Assembly (NCBI RefSeq): GCF_023074185.1
Contig: NZ_JADPKY010000159.1
Coordinates: forward strand, 62,001 to 126,000
DNA: 64,000 nucleotides
Reading direction: 5' to 3'
DNA from: Bradyrhizobium sp. 132
GTDB lineage: Bacteria; Pseudomonadota; Alphaproteobacteria; Rhizobiales; Xanthobacteraceae
The translations under genes were made by a program, and so were the position numbers. Positions within the stretch are counted from its first letter, which is position 1. Each line of letters starts with the position of its first letter. Shown here in pieces: positions 57,629 to 64,000 of this stretch. The notes beneath the pieces were generated by a model. It did not search any database and was not told where the DNA came from. It worked only from the letters and a program-made list of their open reading frames with translations.

Positions 57629-58672
57629 TCAGGCGACGAAGCGCGCCGGCTCCGCCCCGTTCCGGCCCGGCAGCACCGCGCCGACCGCCAAAATGCTGTC
57701 GATAAAATCCCGGGCCGAGGCTTCCCAGGTGTAGTTGGAGGCGAATTCGACACAGTCCTGCCGGGAGATGTCGAGCGCGGCGAAGCAGGCGCTGCGCAGA
57801 TCGTGATCGAGCGCCCCGACTGGCGCATCGCCGATCACGTCGCGGGGCCCCTTCACCGGGAACGCCGCAACCGGCAGGCCGCTTGCGAGCGCTTCGAGCA
57901 GGACAAGGCCAAAAGTGTCGGTCTTGCTCGGAAACACGAAGACGTCGGCGGCCGCGTAGATATCCGCCAATTCCTCGCCGTGCTTTTCGCCGAGGAAAAT
58001 CGCGTCCGGATACGCCTCCTCCAGCGCGACACGCGCCGGACCGTCGCCGACGATCACCTTGGTGCCGGGCAAATCGAGGTCAAGGAATGCCTCGAGGTTC
58101 TTCTCCACCGCAACCCGGCCGACCGAGAGGAACACCGGTGCCGGCAAGCAGAGATCGATCGCGCGAGGATGGAACAAATGGGTGTCGACGCCGCGGGGCC
58201 ACAGCACCACATTGTCGAAGCCGCGGTCGGTCAGCTCGCTGGCGAGCGCAGGCGTCGCCGCCATCACGGCGCGGCTGGGGCTGTGGAATCGGCGCAGAGC
58301 CCGCCAGATCAGCGAGCCCGGCACCGGCACGCGCGCGCGGACATATTCGGGAAAGCGGGTGTGGAAGCTGGTCGTGAAGGGCAGCTTGCGCTGGCGGCAA
58401 TAGCGGCGGACCATGAGGCCGATCGGACCTTCTGTCGCAATGTGGATGCTGTCCGGGCGCGCCTCTTCGATCAGCTTCGCGATCCGTGCCGGGCGCGGCA
58501 TGGCCAGCCGCACGTCACGATAGCTCGGCATCGCAAAGGTGCGGAACGATTGCGGCGTCAGGAACGCGAATTCGACGCCGAGGCTTTTGGCGGCGTCAGT
58601 AAGCTTGGTCAGCGTCCGAACCACACCGTTGACTTGCAGGTGCCAGGCGTCGGTCGCGACCAGGATGCGCAT
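57629..58672 (-). CDS. GT4 glycosyltransferase (alpha-mannosyltransferase-like)
   Basis: 347 residues, GT-B fold. The N-terminus RILVATDAWHLQVNGVVRTL with a Gly-Val-Val acceptor loop, PFTTSFHTRFPEYV, the mid-segment PVFLSVGRVAVEKNL and the donor-site FPSKTDTFGLVLLEALASGL (E-x7-E) are typical of GT4 mannosyltransferases such as those acting on diacylglycerol or phosphatidylinositol-type lipids. No membrane helix. It starts 13 bases after the metallophosphoesterase gene, forming a two-gene unit seen in several bacteria with glycolipid synthesis. Confidence 0.9.
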   Translation of the reverse strand: MRILVATDAWHLQVNGVVRTLTKLTDAAKSLGVEFAFLTPQSFRTFAMPSYRDVRLAMPRPARIAKLIEEARPDSIHIATEGPIGLMVRRYCRQRKLPFTTSFHTRFPEYVRARVPVPGSLIWRALRRFHSPSRAVMAATPALASELTDRGFDNVVLWPRGVDTHLFHPRAIDLCLPAPVFLSVGRVAVEKNLEAFLDLDLPGTKVIVGDGPARVALEEAYPDAIFLGEKHGEELADIYAAADVFVFPSKTDTFGLVLLEALASGLPVAAFPVKGPRDVIGDAPVGALDHDLRSACFAALDISRQDCVEFASNYTWEASARDFIDSILAVGAVLPGRNGAEPARFVA

Positions 58673-58685
58673 CAGGCTGCCCTTG

Positions 58686-59498
58686 TTATGCAGCTTTGGC
58701 TGCGACCTGCGGGATCTGTGCCGGCTTCTCGGCCTGGTCCGCCCAGGTGATGATCTCGAAACGGCCGTCGTCGTGCTCGACCAGCGCCGTGCAGCTCTCG
58801 ACCCAGTCGCCGCAATTCATGTAGCGGATGCCGCCCTCGTCGCGGATCACGGCGTAGTGGATGTGGCCGCAGATCACGCCGGCGGCGTCGTGGCGCCGCG
58901 CCTCGGCGGCGAGCGCCTGCTCGAACGCGCCGATATAGTTGACGGCGTTCTTGACCTTTTGCTTGGCCCATTGCGACAGCGACCAATAGGGCACTTTGAA
59001 CATGCGCCGGAAGAAATTGACGAAGCGATTCATCTGGATCGCGAAGTCGTAAGCCTTGTCGCCGAGATGGGCGAGCCAGCGCGCGTTCTGCACCACGAGG
59101 TCGAAGATGTCGCCGTGGATGACGAGATAGCGCTTGCCGTCCGCGCCGGTGTGGACAGTGTTCTCGACGACGTCGATGCCGCCGAAATGCGTGCCGTAAT
59201 AGTTACGAAGGAACTCGTCGTGATTGCCGGGGATGTAGATGACCTTGGCGCCCTTGCGCGCCTTGCGCAAAAGCTTCTGGACCAGGTCGTTATGCGATTG
59301 CGGCCAATGCCAGCTCGATTTCAGCGCCCAGCCGTCGACGATGTCGCCGACGAGATAGATCGTGTCTGCATCATGGAAACGCAGGAAGTCGAGCAGAAGG
59401 TCGGCTTGAGAACCGCGGGCTCCGAGATGAACGTCGGAGATGAACAACGTGCGAAAGCGCCGCTCAGGGCTCTCGTCACTCACATCGTAACTTCCCAT
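58686..59498 (-). CDS. LpxH-like calcineurin-type metallophosphoesterase
   Basis: 270 residues from ATG 59498, chosen over a start at 59540 because the extra residues are not conserved in type. The di-metal ligands are in FISDVHLGARG, LVGDIVDGW, IPGNHDEFL, VIHGDIFD and ICGHIHYA. This subfamily is close to UDP-2,3-diacylglucosamine hydrolase but is often paired, as here, with a GT4 gene, so it may act on a different phospholipid or nucleotide-sugar intermediate. Cytoplasmic or peripheral membrane. Confidence 0.88.
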   Translation of the reverse strand: MGSYDVSDESPERRFRTLFISDVHLGARGSQADLLLDFLRFHDADTIYLVGDIVDGWALKSSWHWPQSHNDLVQKLLRKARKGAKVIYIPGNHDEFLRNYYGTHFGGIDVVENTVHTGADGKRYLVIHGDIFDLVVQNARWLAHLGDKAYDFAIQMNRFVNFFRRMFKVPYWSLSQWAKQKVKNAVNYIGAFEQALAAEARRHDAAGVICGHIHYAVIRDEGGIRYMNCGDWVESCTALVEHDDGRFEIITWADQAEKPAQIPQVAAKAA

Positions 59499-59703
59499 GC
59501 GACAGCCTGTAACAATGTCCCGTGACAGGGGGATGACCAATTGAACCTTTGACGCACCCTCGGATACGAATCGCGCCTTGCCTCGCCCTCCCCGCGAATA
59601 TCAGTCGCATGCGACAATCAGGCGACATCACGCCGCAGCAACCTCCGCAAGAACCCGGAACTGCTGGCTGGATGGGTTAACGGCCGCGCGCTCGCGGCCG
59701 GTC

Positions 59704-60504
59704 TCAGTAAAATCTGTGGAAATGATGGATCGGCCCGTGGCCGTGGCCGACGCTGAAGCGGTCGGCGGCCGCGATCGCCGCGCTGATCCAGGCCTTGGCG
59801 TTGCGCACGGCGCGCTCGAGATCCTCGCCTCTGGCCAGCCCGGCGGCGACCGCCGACGACAGCGAGCAGCCTGTGCCATGAGTGTTGCTTGTGGCCACGC
59901 GCGGCGCGGCGAGCGCGATCGTGGTCTTGGCATCGACGAGATAGTCGATGCTCTCGGGGCCCTCGCCGTGCCCGCCCTTGATCAGGACCGCACGGCAGCC
60001 CAACGCCAGCAGCCGGCGCCCCTGGCTCTCGATCTCGGCCTCGCTAGTCGCAACCGGCTCGTCGAGCAGAGCCGCAGCTTCCGGCAGATTGGGCGTGATC
60101 ACCGAGGCCAGCGGCATCAGTTTGATGCTCAGGGCGTCGATGGCTTCGGACGCGAGCAGGCGATCACCCGATGTCGCCACCATCACGGGATCGAGCACGA
60201 TGTGTTGGGGCTTCCAGCGCGACAGTGCGGCCGCGATCGCATCGATGCTGGCGGCCTGCGCCACCATGCCGATCTTGACCGCGCCGACCTCGAGATCGGA
60301 AAACACCGCGTCGATCTGCGCGGTGACGAACTCGGCCGGCACGGCGTGAATGCCGGTAACGCCGCGCGTGTTCTGCGCCGTCAGCGCCGTGATGGCGGAA
60401 GCGCCGAAGACACCGAGCGCGGCAAAGGTCTTCAGGTCTGCCTGGATGCCGGCCCCGCCGCTCGAATCGGAGCCGGCGATGGTGAGCGCCACGGGGGTCG
60501 TCAT
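59704..60504 (-). CDS. thiD: hydroxymethylpyrimidine/phosphomethylpyrimidine kinase
   Basis: 266 residues, ribokinase fold. It phosphorylates HMP and HMP-phosphate for thiamine synthesis or salvage. Hallmarks: ALTIAGSDSSGGAGIQADLK at the N-terminus, GVFGASAITALTAQNT, VLDPVMVATSGDRLL, and the ATP-anion hole NTHGTGCSLSSAVAAGLARG. Start ATG 60504. It stands alone; other thi genes are not in the window. A thiamine riboswitch was not seen upstream. Confidence 0.94.
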   Translation of the reverse strand: MTTPVALTIAGSDSSGGAGIQADLKTFAALGVFGASAITALTAQNTRGVTGIHAVPAEFVTAQIDAVFSDLEVGAVKIGMVAQAASIDAIAAALSRWKPQHIVLDPVMVATSGDRLLASEAIDALSIKLMPLASVITPNLPEAAALLDEPVATSEAEIESQGRRLLALGCRAVLIKGGHGEGPESIDYLVDAKTTIALAAPRVATSNTHGTGCSLSSAVAAGLARGEDLERAVRNAKAWISAAIAAADRFSVGHGHGPIHHFHRFY

Positions 60505-60634
60505 GGGCCGACTTTCCGCTTCCTGGGGACCATGGCCCCTCCTAGCGCGCATATACGGAGGCAGCAAGTTCGCTTGCCAAATCCGGCCGGTTTTGGCCTA
60601 TTAGCCGGTCAGATATGCCTTCGGAGTGACTGCA

Positions 60635-60880
60635 ATGGTTCCTTTTTTCGTCCAGATCAAATGCAAGCTCGGCCAATCCTATGTGGTCGCCAATGCGCTT
60701 GCCGAAGCCGAGATCGCCTCCGAGATCTATTCCACGGCCGGTCAATACGACCTGCTGGTGAAGTTCTACGTCGACAACGACACCGATATCGGCCACTTCG
60801 TCAACGAGAAGGTGCAGGTGCTGCCGGGCATCCAGGACACCCTGACCATCATCACCTTCAAGGCGTTTGGCGCGACCTAA
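60635..60880 (+). CDS. stand-alone Lrp/AsnC ligand-binding (RAM) domain
   Basis: 81 residues from ATG 60635 with GGAG about 8 bases upstream. The sequence VPFFVQIKCKLGQSYVVANA and AEIYSTAGQYDLLVK-like words (here EIASEIYSTAGQYDLLVKFY) match the C-terminal RAM domain of Lrp/AsnC regulators, without the DNA-binding helix-turn-helix. Such small proteins may bind amino acids or pair with full-length Lrp. It overlaps the convergent cytochrome gene by 4 bases. Confidence 0.85.
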   Translation: MVPFFVQIKCKLGQSYVVANALAEAEIASEIYSTAGQYDLLVKFYVDNDTDIGHFVNEKVQVLPGIQDTLTIITFKAFGAT

Positions 60881-61803
60881 CTTCCTTCTTTACGCTTCGG
60901 TCGCGGCGGACCGTCCACCGACGGCAGCGATTTGAGATAGTCCGCCATCGCCGCGCGATCCTCGTCCGGCAATTGCGAGGTGTTCTTGATCACCCGCGTC
61001 ATCGCACCGCCGACGCTGTCGCCGTCGGGGAGTTCGCCGGTCTTCAGGAGATAGGCAATATCCTTCGCGCTCCACTCCCCAAGGCCCTTCTGCGTGATGT
61101 TGGGCACCCAGCCCTCGCCTTCCGGATTGGGCCCGCCGGCGAAGCGTTCTCCGGCGATGATGCCGCCAAGCGCATTGCGCGGGCTGTGGCATTCCGCGCA
61201 ATGGCCAAAACTGTTGACGAGATAGGCGCCACGATTCCATTGCGGCGACTTCGCGCTGTCGGCGACGAAAGGCTTACCGTCCATAAACAAAAGTTTCCAG
61301 ATGCCGACGTTGCGCCGGATGTCGAAGGGAAAGCGCACATCGTGGTCGCGCACCTTGCCTGCAACGGCCGGCAGCGTTTTCAGATAGGCAAAGAGATCAA
61401 GCACGTCCTCGCGCCTGGCATGCTGATACGAGGTATAGGGAAAGGCCGGAAAATAATGCTGTCCGTCGGGCGAGACCCCGTGCATCACCGCGTTGACGAA
61501 TTCAGCGTCGCTCCATTTGCCGGTACCGTCGCTCGGATCGGGGGAGATGTTCGGCGCGTAGAATGTTCCGAACGGCGACTTGATCGCGACGCCGCCGCCG
61601 AGCCTGAGACGATCGGGCTGGTCGGGGACGGCATGGCATGAGGCGCAGCCGCCGGCGTTGAACATCACCTCGCCATTGGCAAGATCAGGCACGCGGGCAG
61701 CCGCGGTGCCGGCGGCCGCCACCACCGGCGCGCTGAGCCACCAATAGACGCCGGCTGCAGCGAGTGCGGCGAGCAGCGCCACGGAGATTGTTCGTCGCAA
61801 CAT
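60877..61803 (-). CDS. diheme c-type cytochrome
   Basis: 308 residues. An N-terminal membrane/signal segment (RTISVALLAALAAAGVYWWL) precedes two cytochrome c domains with heme motifs CASCH (53-57) and CAECH (202-206). GTFYAPNISPD and WVPNITQKGLGEWS are typical of the diheme subunit of alcohol/aldehyde/gluconate dehydrogenase complexes (AdhB/GADH-type). Partner dehydrogenase subunits are not adjacent. Likely role: electron transfer from a periplasmic dehydrogenase to the respiratory chain. Confidence 0.9.
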   Translation of the reverse strand: MLRRTISVALLAALAAAGVYWWLSAPVVAAAGTAAARVPDLANGEVMFNAGGCASCHAVPDQPDRLRLGGGVAIKSPFGTFYAPNISPDPSDGTGKWSDAEFVNAVMHGVSPDGQHYFPAFPYTSYQHARREDVLDLFAYLKTLPAVAGKVRDHDVRFPFDIRRNVGIWKLLFMDGKPFVADSAKSPQWNRGAYLVNSFGHCAECHSPRNALGGIIAGERFAGGPNPEGEGWVPNITQKGLGEWSAKDIAYLLKTGELPDGDSVGGAMTRVIKNTSQLPDEDRAAMADYLKSLPSVDGPPRPKRKEGS

Positions 61804-61959
61804 ACGGTCCCTTCGTGCATCGCCGCGAACCTTATGACCGATGTCTTCGTCGCTCCAACCACGAAGAATTTAGCCCACCGCGGCCTGAAACGGGAATAAA
61901 CTGAAATGCCGGCTGTTGGAAGTTTGGCAGCCCAAACGGGTTCAGCAGGGAGAAGAGTC

Positions 61960-62376
61960 ATGAACAAGACCGTCATCGCCGTGTCAGTGCTCGGCGCCGT
62001 TGCCTTTGCGGGTTCGGCCAGCGCGGAAAAGCTGAAAGCAACGCTCGACGCCAAGTCCGAGGTGCCCGCAACGACCAGCAGCGGCACCGGAACGGCCGAT
62101 CTGGACTACGACGCCGCCAGCAAGAAGCTGTCCTGGAAGGTCACCTATTCCGGCCTGTCCGGCCCCGCCACCGCCGCCCATTTCCACGGACCCGCCGAGG
62201 CCGGCAAGAACGCCGGCGTCGCGGTCCCGATCCCCGGCGCCGCCAAGAGCCCGGCGGAGGGCTCGGCGACACTGACCGACGCGCAGGCCGCCGATCTGCT
62301 CGCCGGCAAGCTCTACGTCAACATCCACACCGCGGCCAATCCGGGCGGAGAGATCCGCGGTCAGGTGATGAAGTAA
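61960..62376 (+). CDS. exported CHRD-domain protein
   Basis: 138 residues. A signal peptide (TVIAVSVLGAVAFAGSASA, cleavage before EKLKATL) is followed by a single CHRD domain: LDAKSEVPATTSSGTGTADL, LSWKVTYSGLSGPATAAHFH, GPAEAGKNAGV and YVNIHTAANPGGEIRGQV. CHRD domains are immunoglobulin-like modules first seen in chordin, with unknown bacterial function. GGGAGAAGAG lies before the ATG. A terminator follows the stop. Confidence 0.92.
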   Translation: MNKTVIAVSVLGAVAFAGSASAEKLKATLDAKSEVPATTSSGTGTADLDYDAASKKLSWKVTYSGLSGPATAAHFHGPAEAGKNAGVAVPIPGAAKSPAEGSATLTDAQAADLLAGKLYVNIHTAANPGGEIRGQVMK

Positions 62377-62394
62377 CCTTTCGCACTGTCCGAC

Positions 62395-62426
62395 AAAAGG
62401 GCGGCTGCTTACGCAACCGCCCTTTT
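62395..62426 (+). terminator. rho-independent terminator of the CHRD gene
   Basis: AAAAGGGCGG (62395-62404) pairs with CCGCCCTTTT (62417-62426); the inner TGC/GCA can extend the stem. It lies 18 bases after the stop and also faces the convergent gene. Confidence 0.9.
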
Positions 62427-62456
62427 CGATTCACGGAGCCCGCGCTGGCGCATGCG

Positions 62457-63752
62457 TCACACGTCCGGTTCGGCCGCATTCAACGCCTGCGCGAGGTCGG
62501 CGATCAGGTCCGAGGGGTGTTCGATGCCGATCGACAGCCGGATCGTGGAATCGAGGACGCCGATTTTCCGGCGGATATCGGCGGGAACGCCGGAATGGGT
62601 CATGGTGGCAGGCAGGCTCGCAAGCGACTCCGTTCCACCAAGGCTCACCGCCAGCTTGAGGATCTGCAGCGCGTTGAGGAATTTCATGGCCGCCGCCTTG
62701 CCGCCGATGATGTCGAACGAGAACGTGGATCCCGCCCCTGAGCATTGCCGCGCGAACACAAGTCCGGCCGGCGAAGCCGCTTCGTGATGACCGAGATAGT
62801 GGACCTTGGCCACTTTGGGATGATCGCGCAGATAGTCGGCCACGAGGCGCGCATTCGCATCGGCCTTTTCCATCCGCAGGCTCAGCGTCTCGAGCGACCG
62901 ATTGATCATCCAGCAGGAATGCGGATCGAGCTGGGTGCCGATGGCGCCCCGGAGCGCCTTGATGCCTTTCACGACCGCCTTCGCGCCGAGCGCGGCGCCC
63001 GCGATCAGGTCTGAATGACCGCCGACATATTTCGTGAGCGAGTACAAGGAAATATCCGCGCCGTGCTCGATCGGCCGCTGAAACACCGGTCCGAGCAGCG
63101 TATTGTCGCAGGCGATGATCGGAACGTGTCCTTGCTTCTTTCCGATGACGTCGGCGACACGGCGCATCATCGCGACGTCGACCAGCCCGTTGGTCGGGTT
63201 GGCCGGGGTTTCGATCAGGATCATCGAGACCCGGCCCTTGCCCATGGCCTCTTCCGCGGCCTGGCTGACCACAGCTTCGTCAACACCATCGGCGAAGCCG
63301 ACGGCGCCGATCGACAGACGCGCAAGCGTATTCGTCAGCAGGGTTTCCGTCCCGCCATAGAGCGGCTGGGAGTGCAGAATGACATCGCCAGGGCGGACGA
63401 AAGCCAGGATCGTGGTTGCGATGGCCGCCATGCCCGATGAGAACAGCGCACAGCTCTCGGTGCGCTCGTAGATCGCGAGCCTGTCCTCGACGATTTCGCT
63501 GTTGGGATGATTGAAGCGCGAATAGACCAGGCCCGCACCCATCCCTTCCGGCGGCTCGCGCCGGCCGGAGACGAAATCGAAGAAGTCCTGCCCATCCTCG
63601 GCCGTCTTGAACACGAAGGTGGAGGTCAGGAAAACCGGTGGCTTGACGGCGCCTTCCGACAATTGCGGATCATAGCCATAGGTCAGCATCAGCGTTTCGG
63701 GATGCAGCATATGGTTGCCGATGTGCGTCTTCGACGGGAACGGTTTCACCAT
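62457..63752 (-). CDS. cystathionine gamma-synthase/methionine gamma-lyase family PLP enzyme
   Basis: 431 residues from ATG 63752. The Cys/Met metabolism PLP signature is complete: Tyr132 (QPLYGGTETLL), Asp216 (ACDNTLLGP) and Schiff-base Lys241 (SLYSLTKYVGGHSDLI). The N-terminus is extended compared with E. coli MetB, and FNHPNSEIVEDRLAI with SSGMAAIATTI is conserved. It may make cystathionine or split methionine/homocysteine; the sequence does not settle which. An upstream in-frame ATG near 63805 lies in a hairpin and is less likely. Confidence 0.9.
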   Translation of the reverse strand: MVKPFPSKTHIGNHMLHPETLMLTYGYDPQLSEGAVKPPVFLTSTFVFKTAEDGQDFFDFVSGRREPPEGMGAGLVYSRFNHPNSEIVEDRLAIYERTESCALFSSGMAAIATTILAFVRPGDVILHSQPLYGGTETLLTNTLARLSIGAVGFADGVDEAVVSQAAEEAMGKGRVSMILIETPANPTNGLVDVAMMRRVADVIGKKQGHVPIIACDNTLLGPVFQRPIEHGADISLYSLTKYVGGHSDLIAGAALGAKAVVKGIKALRGAIGTQLDPHSCWMINRSLETLSLRMEKADANARLVADYLRDHPKVAKVHYLGHHEAASPAGLVFARQCSGAGSTFSFDIIGGKAAAMKFLNALQILKLAVSLGGTESLASLPATMTHSGVPADIRRKIGVLDSTIRLSIGIEHPSDLIADLAQALNAAEPDV

Positions 63753-63793
63753 GGCTTGTCTCGCTGTTTGATTCAGATCCTGCCGCGTTGGAA

Positions 63794-63820
63794 CTCCTGA
63801 CGTCATAAAGTCGTCAGGAG
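63794..63820. promoter_or_regulatory. leader hairpin upstream of the cystathionine synthase-family gene
   Basis: CTCCTGACG (63794-63802) pairs with CGTCAGGAG (63812-63820) around a 9-base loop. In the leftward mRNA it lies 42-68 bases before the start codon. No T-run follows. It may be a leader structure; I could not match it to a known SAM riboswitch. Confidence 0.4.
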
Positions 63821-63928
63821 CCAGATGCGCCAGCATCCAACAGCTCGCATCGACGCCGCGGCGGCCGAGCTGAAGATAGCCGCTCTGACAGCGATCCGTC
63901 AGGCCTTGCGAATAGAATTTGCTGCGCC

Positions 63929-63976
63929 TGTCATTCCCCGCGAAGGCGGGGATCCAGTATTCCAGAGACGTCAAAC
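63929..63976. repeat. dispersed hairpin repeat D (copy 2)
   Basis: CCCCGC (63936-63941) pairs with GCGGGG (63946-63951) around GAAG, with TGTCATT before it and ATCCAGTATTCCAGAGACGT after it. Opposite orientation to copy 1 at 27665. It lies at the right edge of the window. Confidence 0.8.
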
Positions 63977-64000
63977 GTCCCCAGCAGCGCCGCGGCGTAC

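Noticed and set aside
55691..58750. A ~1,000-residue plus-strand open frame through the caspase tail, the dehydratase and GT4 genes
   Set aside because: It crosses a strong terminator and three recognisable genes, and its composition is that of an antisense shadow.
60505..60634. Thiamine (TPP) riboswitch upstream of thiD
   Set aside because: No CTGAGA-type conserved core was seen in the short gap.
63753..63930. SAM-II riboswitch upstream of the cystathionine synthase-family gene
   Set aside because: The conserved pseudoknot words of SAM-II could not be found; only a simple hairpin is visible.

Overview
The window looks like chromosomal DNA of a Bradyrhizobium-type alphaproteobacterium (Hyphomicrobiales). 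The evidence is high GC with strong GC3 bias, which also produces very long antisense open frames; FlbT-type flagellar control; a 1,902-residue growth-pole-ring-like protein; a MocR/DUF1127 pair; an adrenodoxin-type ferredoxin beside a thioredoxin-reductase-like ferredoxin reductase; and several families of dispersed palindromic repeats typical of that group. Genus assignment is inference. I saw no tRNA, rRNA, CRISPR array or insertion sequence.

Layout. 1-11,300: flagellar block with the 5' end of a flagellin gene, flbT, then a leftward run of a PLP-dependent decarboxylase, an ATP-grasp enzyme, the C-terminal remnant of a second PLP enzyme and a glycosyltransferase, followed by flgL, flgK and flgE. 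11,400-27,600: housekeeping and signalling genes (msrB, an FAD oxidoreductase, a SixA-like phosphatase, a universal stress protein, DUF1127/MocR, a YdcF-like protein, an MHYT-GGDEF-EAL protein, two membrane transport-like proteins, DUF892, a secreted SGNH hydrolase), interrupted by repeats. 27,800-37,000: a complete glucarate/galactarate catabolic cluster: transporter, LysR regulator, kdgD, gudD, a semialdehyde dehydrogenase, garD and a frameshifted enolase-superfamily gene. Together these convert both aldarates to 2-oxoglutarate.

37,000-40,400: DUF2147 protein, ferredoxin-NADP reductase, thioesterase, 2Fe-2S ferredoxin and an Hpt protein. 40,762-46,470: the giant coiled-coil, membrane-anchored protein with strict 22- and 44-residue repeats, followed by a strong terminator. 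46,750-49,570: an Mla-type lipid transport operon (MlaE with a fused STAS-like domain, MlaF, MlaD). 49,700-53,300: dipeptide epimerase, an MFS transporter that overlaps it tail to tail, and an Ala/Glu-rich protein. 53,300-56,600: repeats, a small exported protein, a RbsD/FucU family protein and an exported caspase-like protein; the last two diverge from an intergenic region with two CRP/FNR-like boxes. 56,600-64,000: threonine dehydratase-like enzyme, a GT4 glycosyltransferase paired with a metallophosphoesterase, thiD, a stand-alone Lrp ligand domain, a diheme cytochrome c, a CHRD protein and a cystathionine gamma-synthase family enzyme.

The observations most worth following are: (1) the giant repeat protein, a probable growth pole ring homologue; (2) the tightly coupled PLP-decarboxylase/ATP-grasp pair with a truncated PLP partner inside the flagellar locus; (3) a CtrA-like box and a Shine-Dalgarno-sequestering hairpin in the flagellar region; (4) the single-base frameshift in the aldarate cluster; (5) the secreted caspase with its twin operator-like sites; (6) a structured, probably dispersed element at 15.0-15.55 kb.
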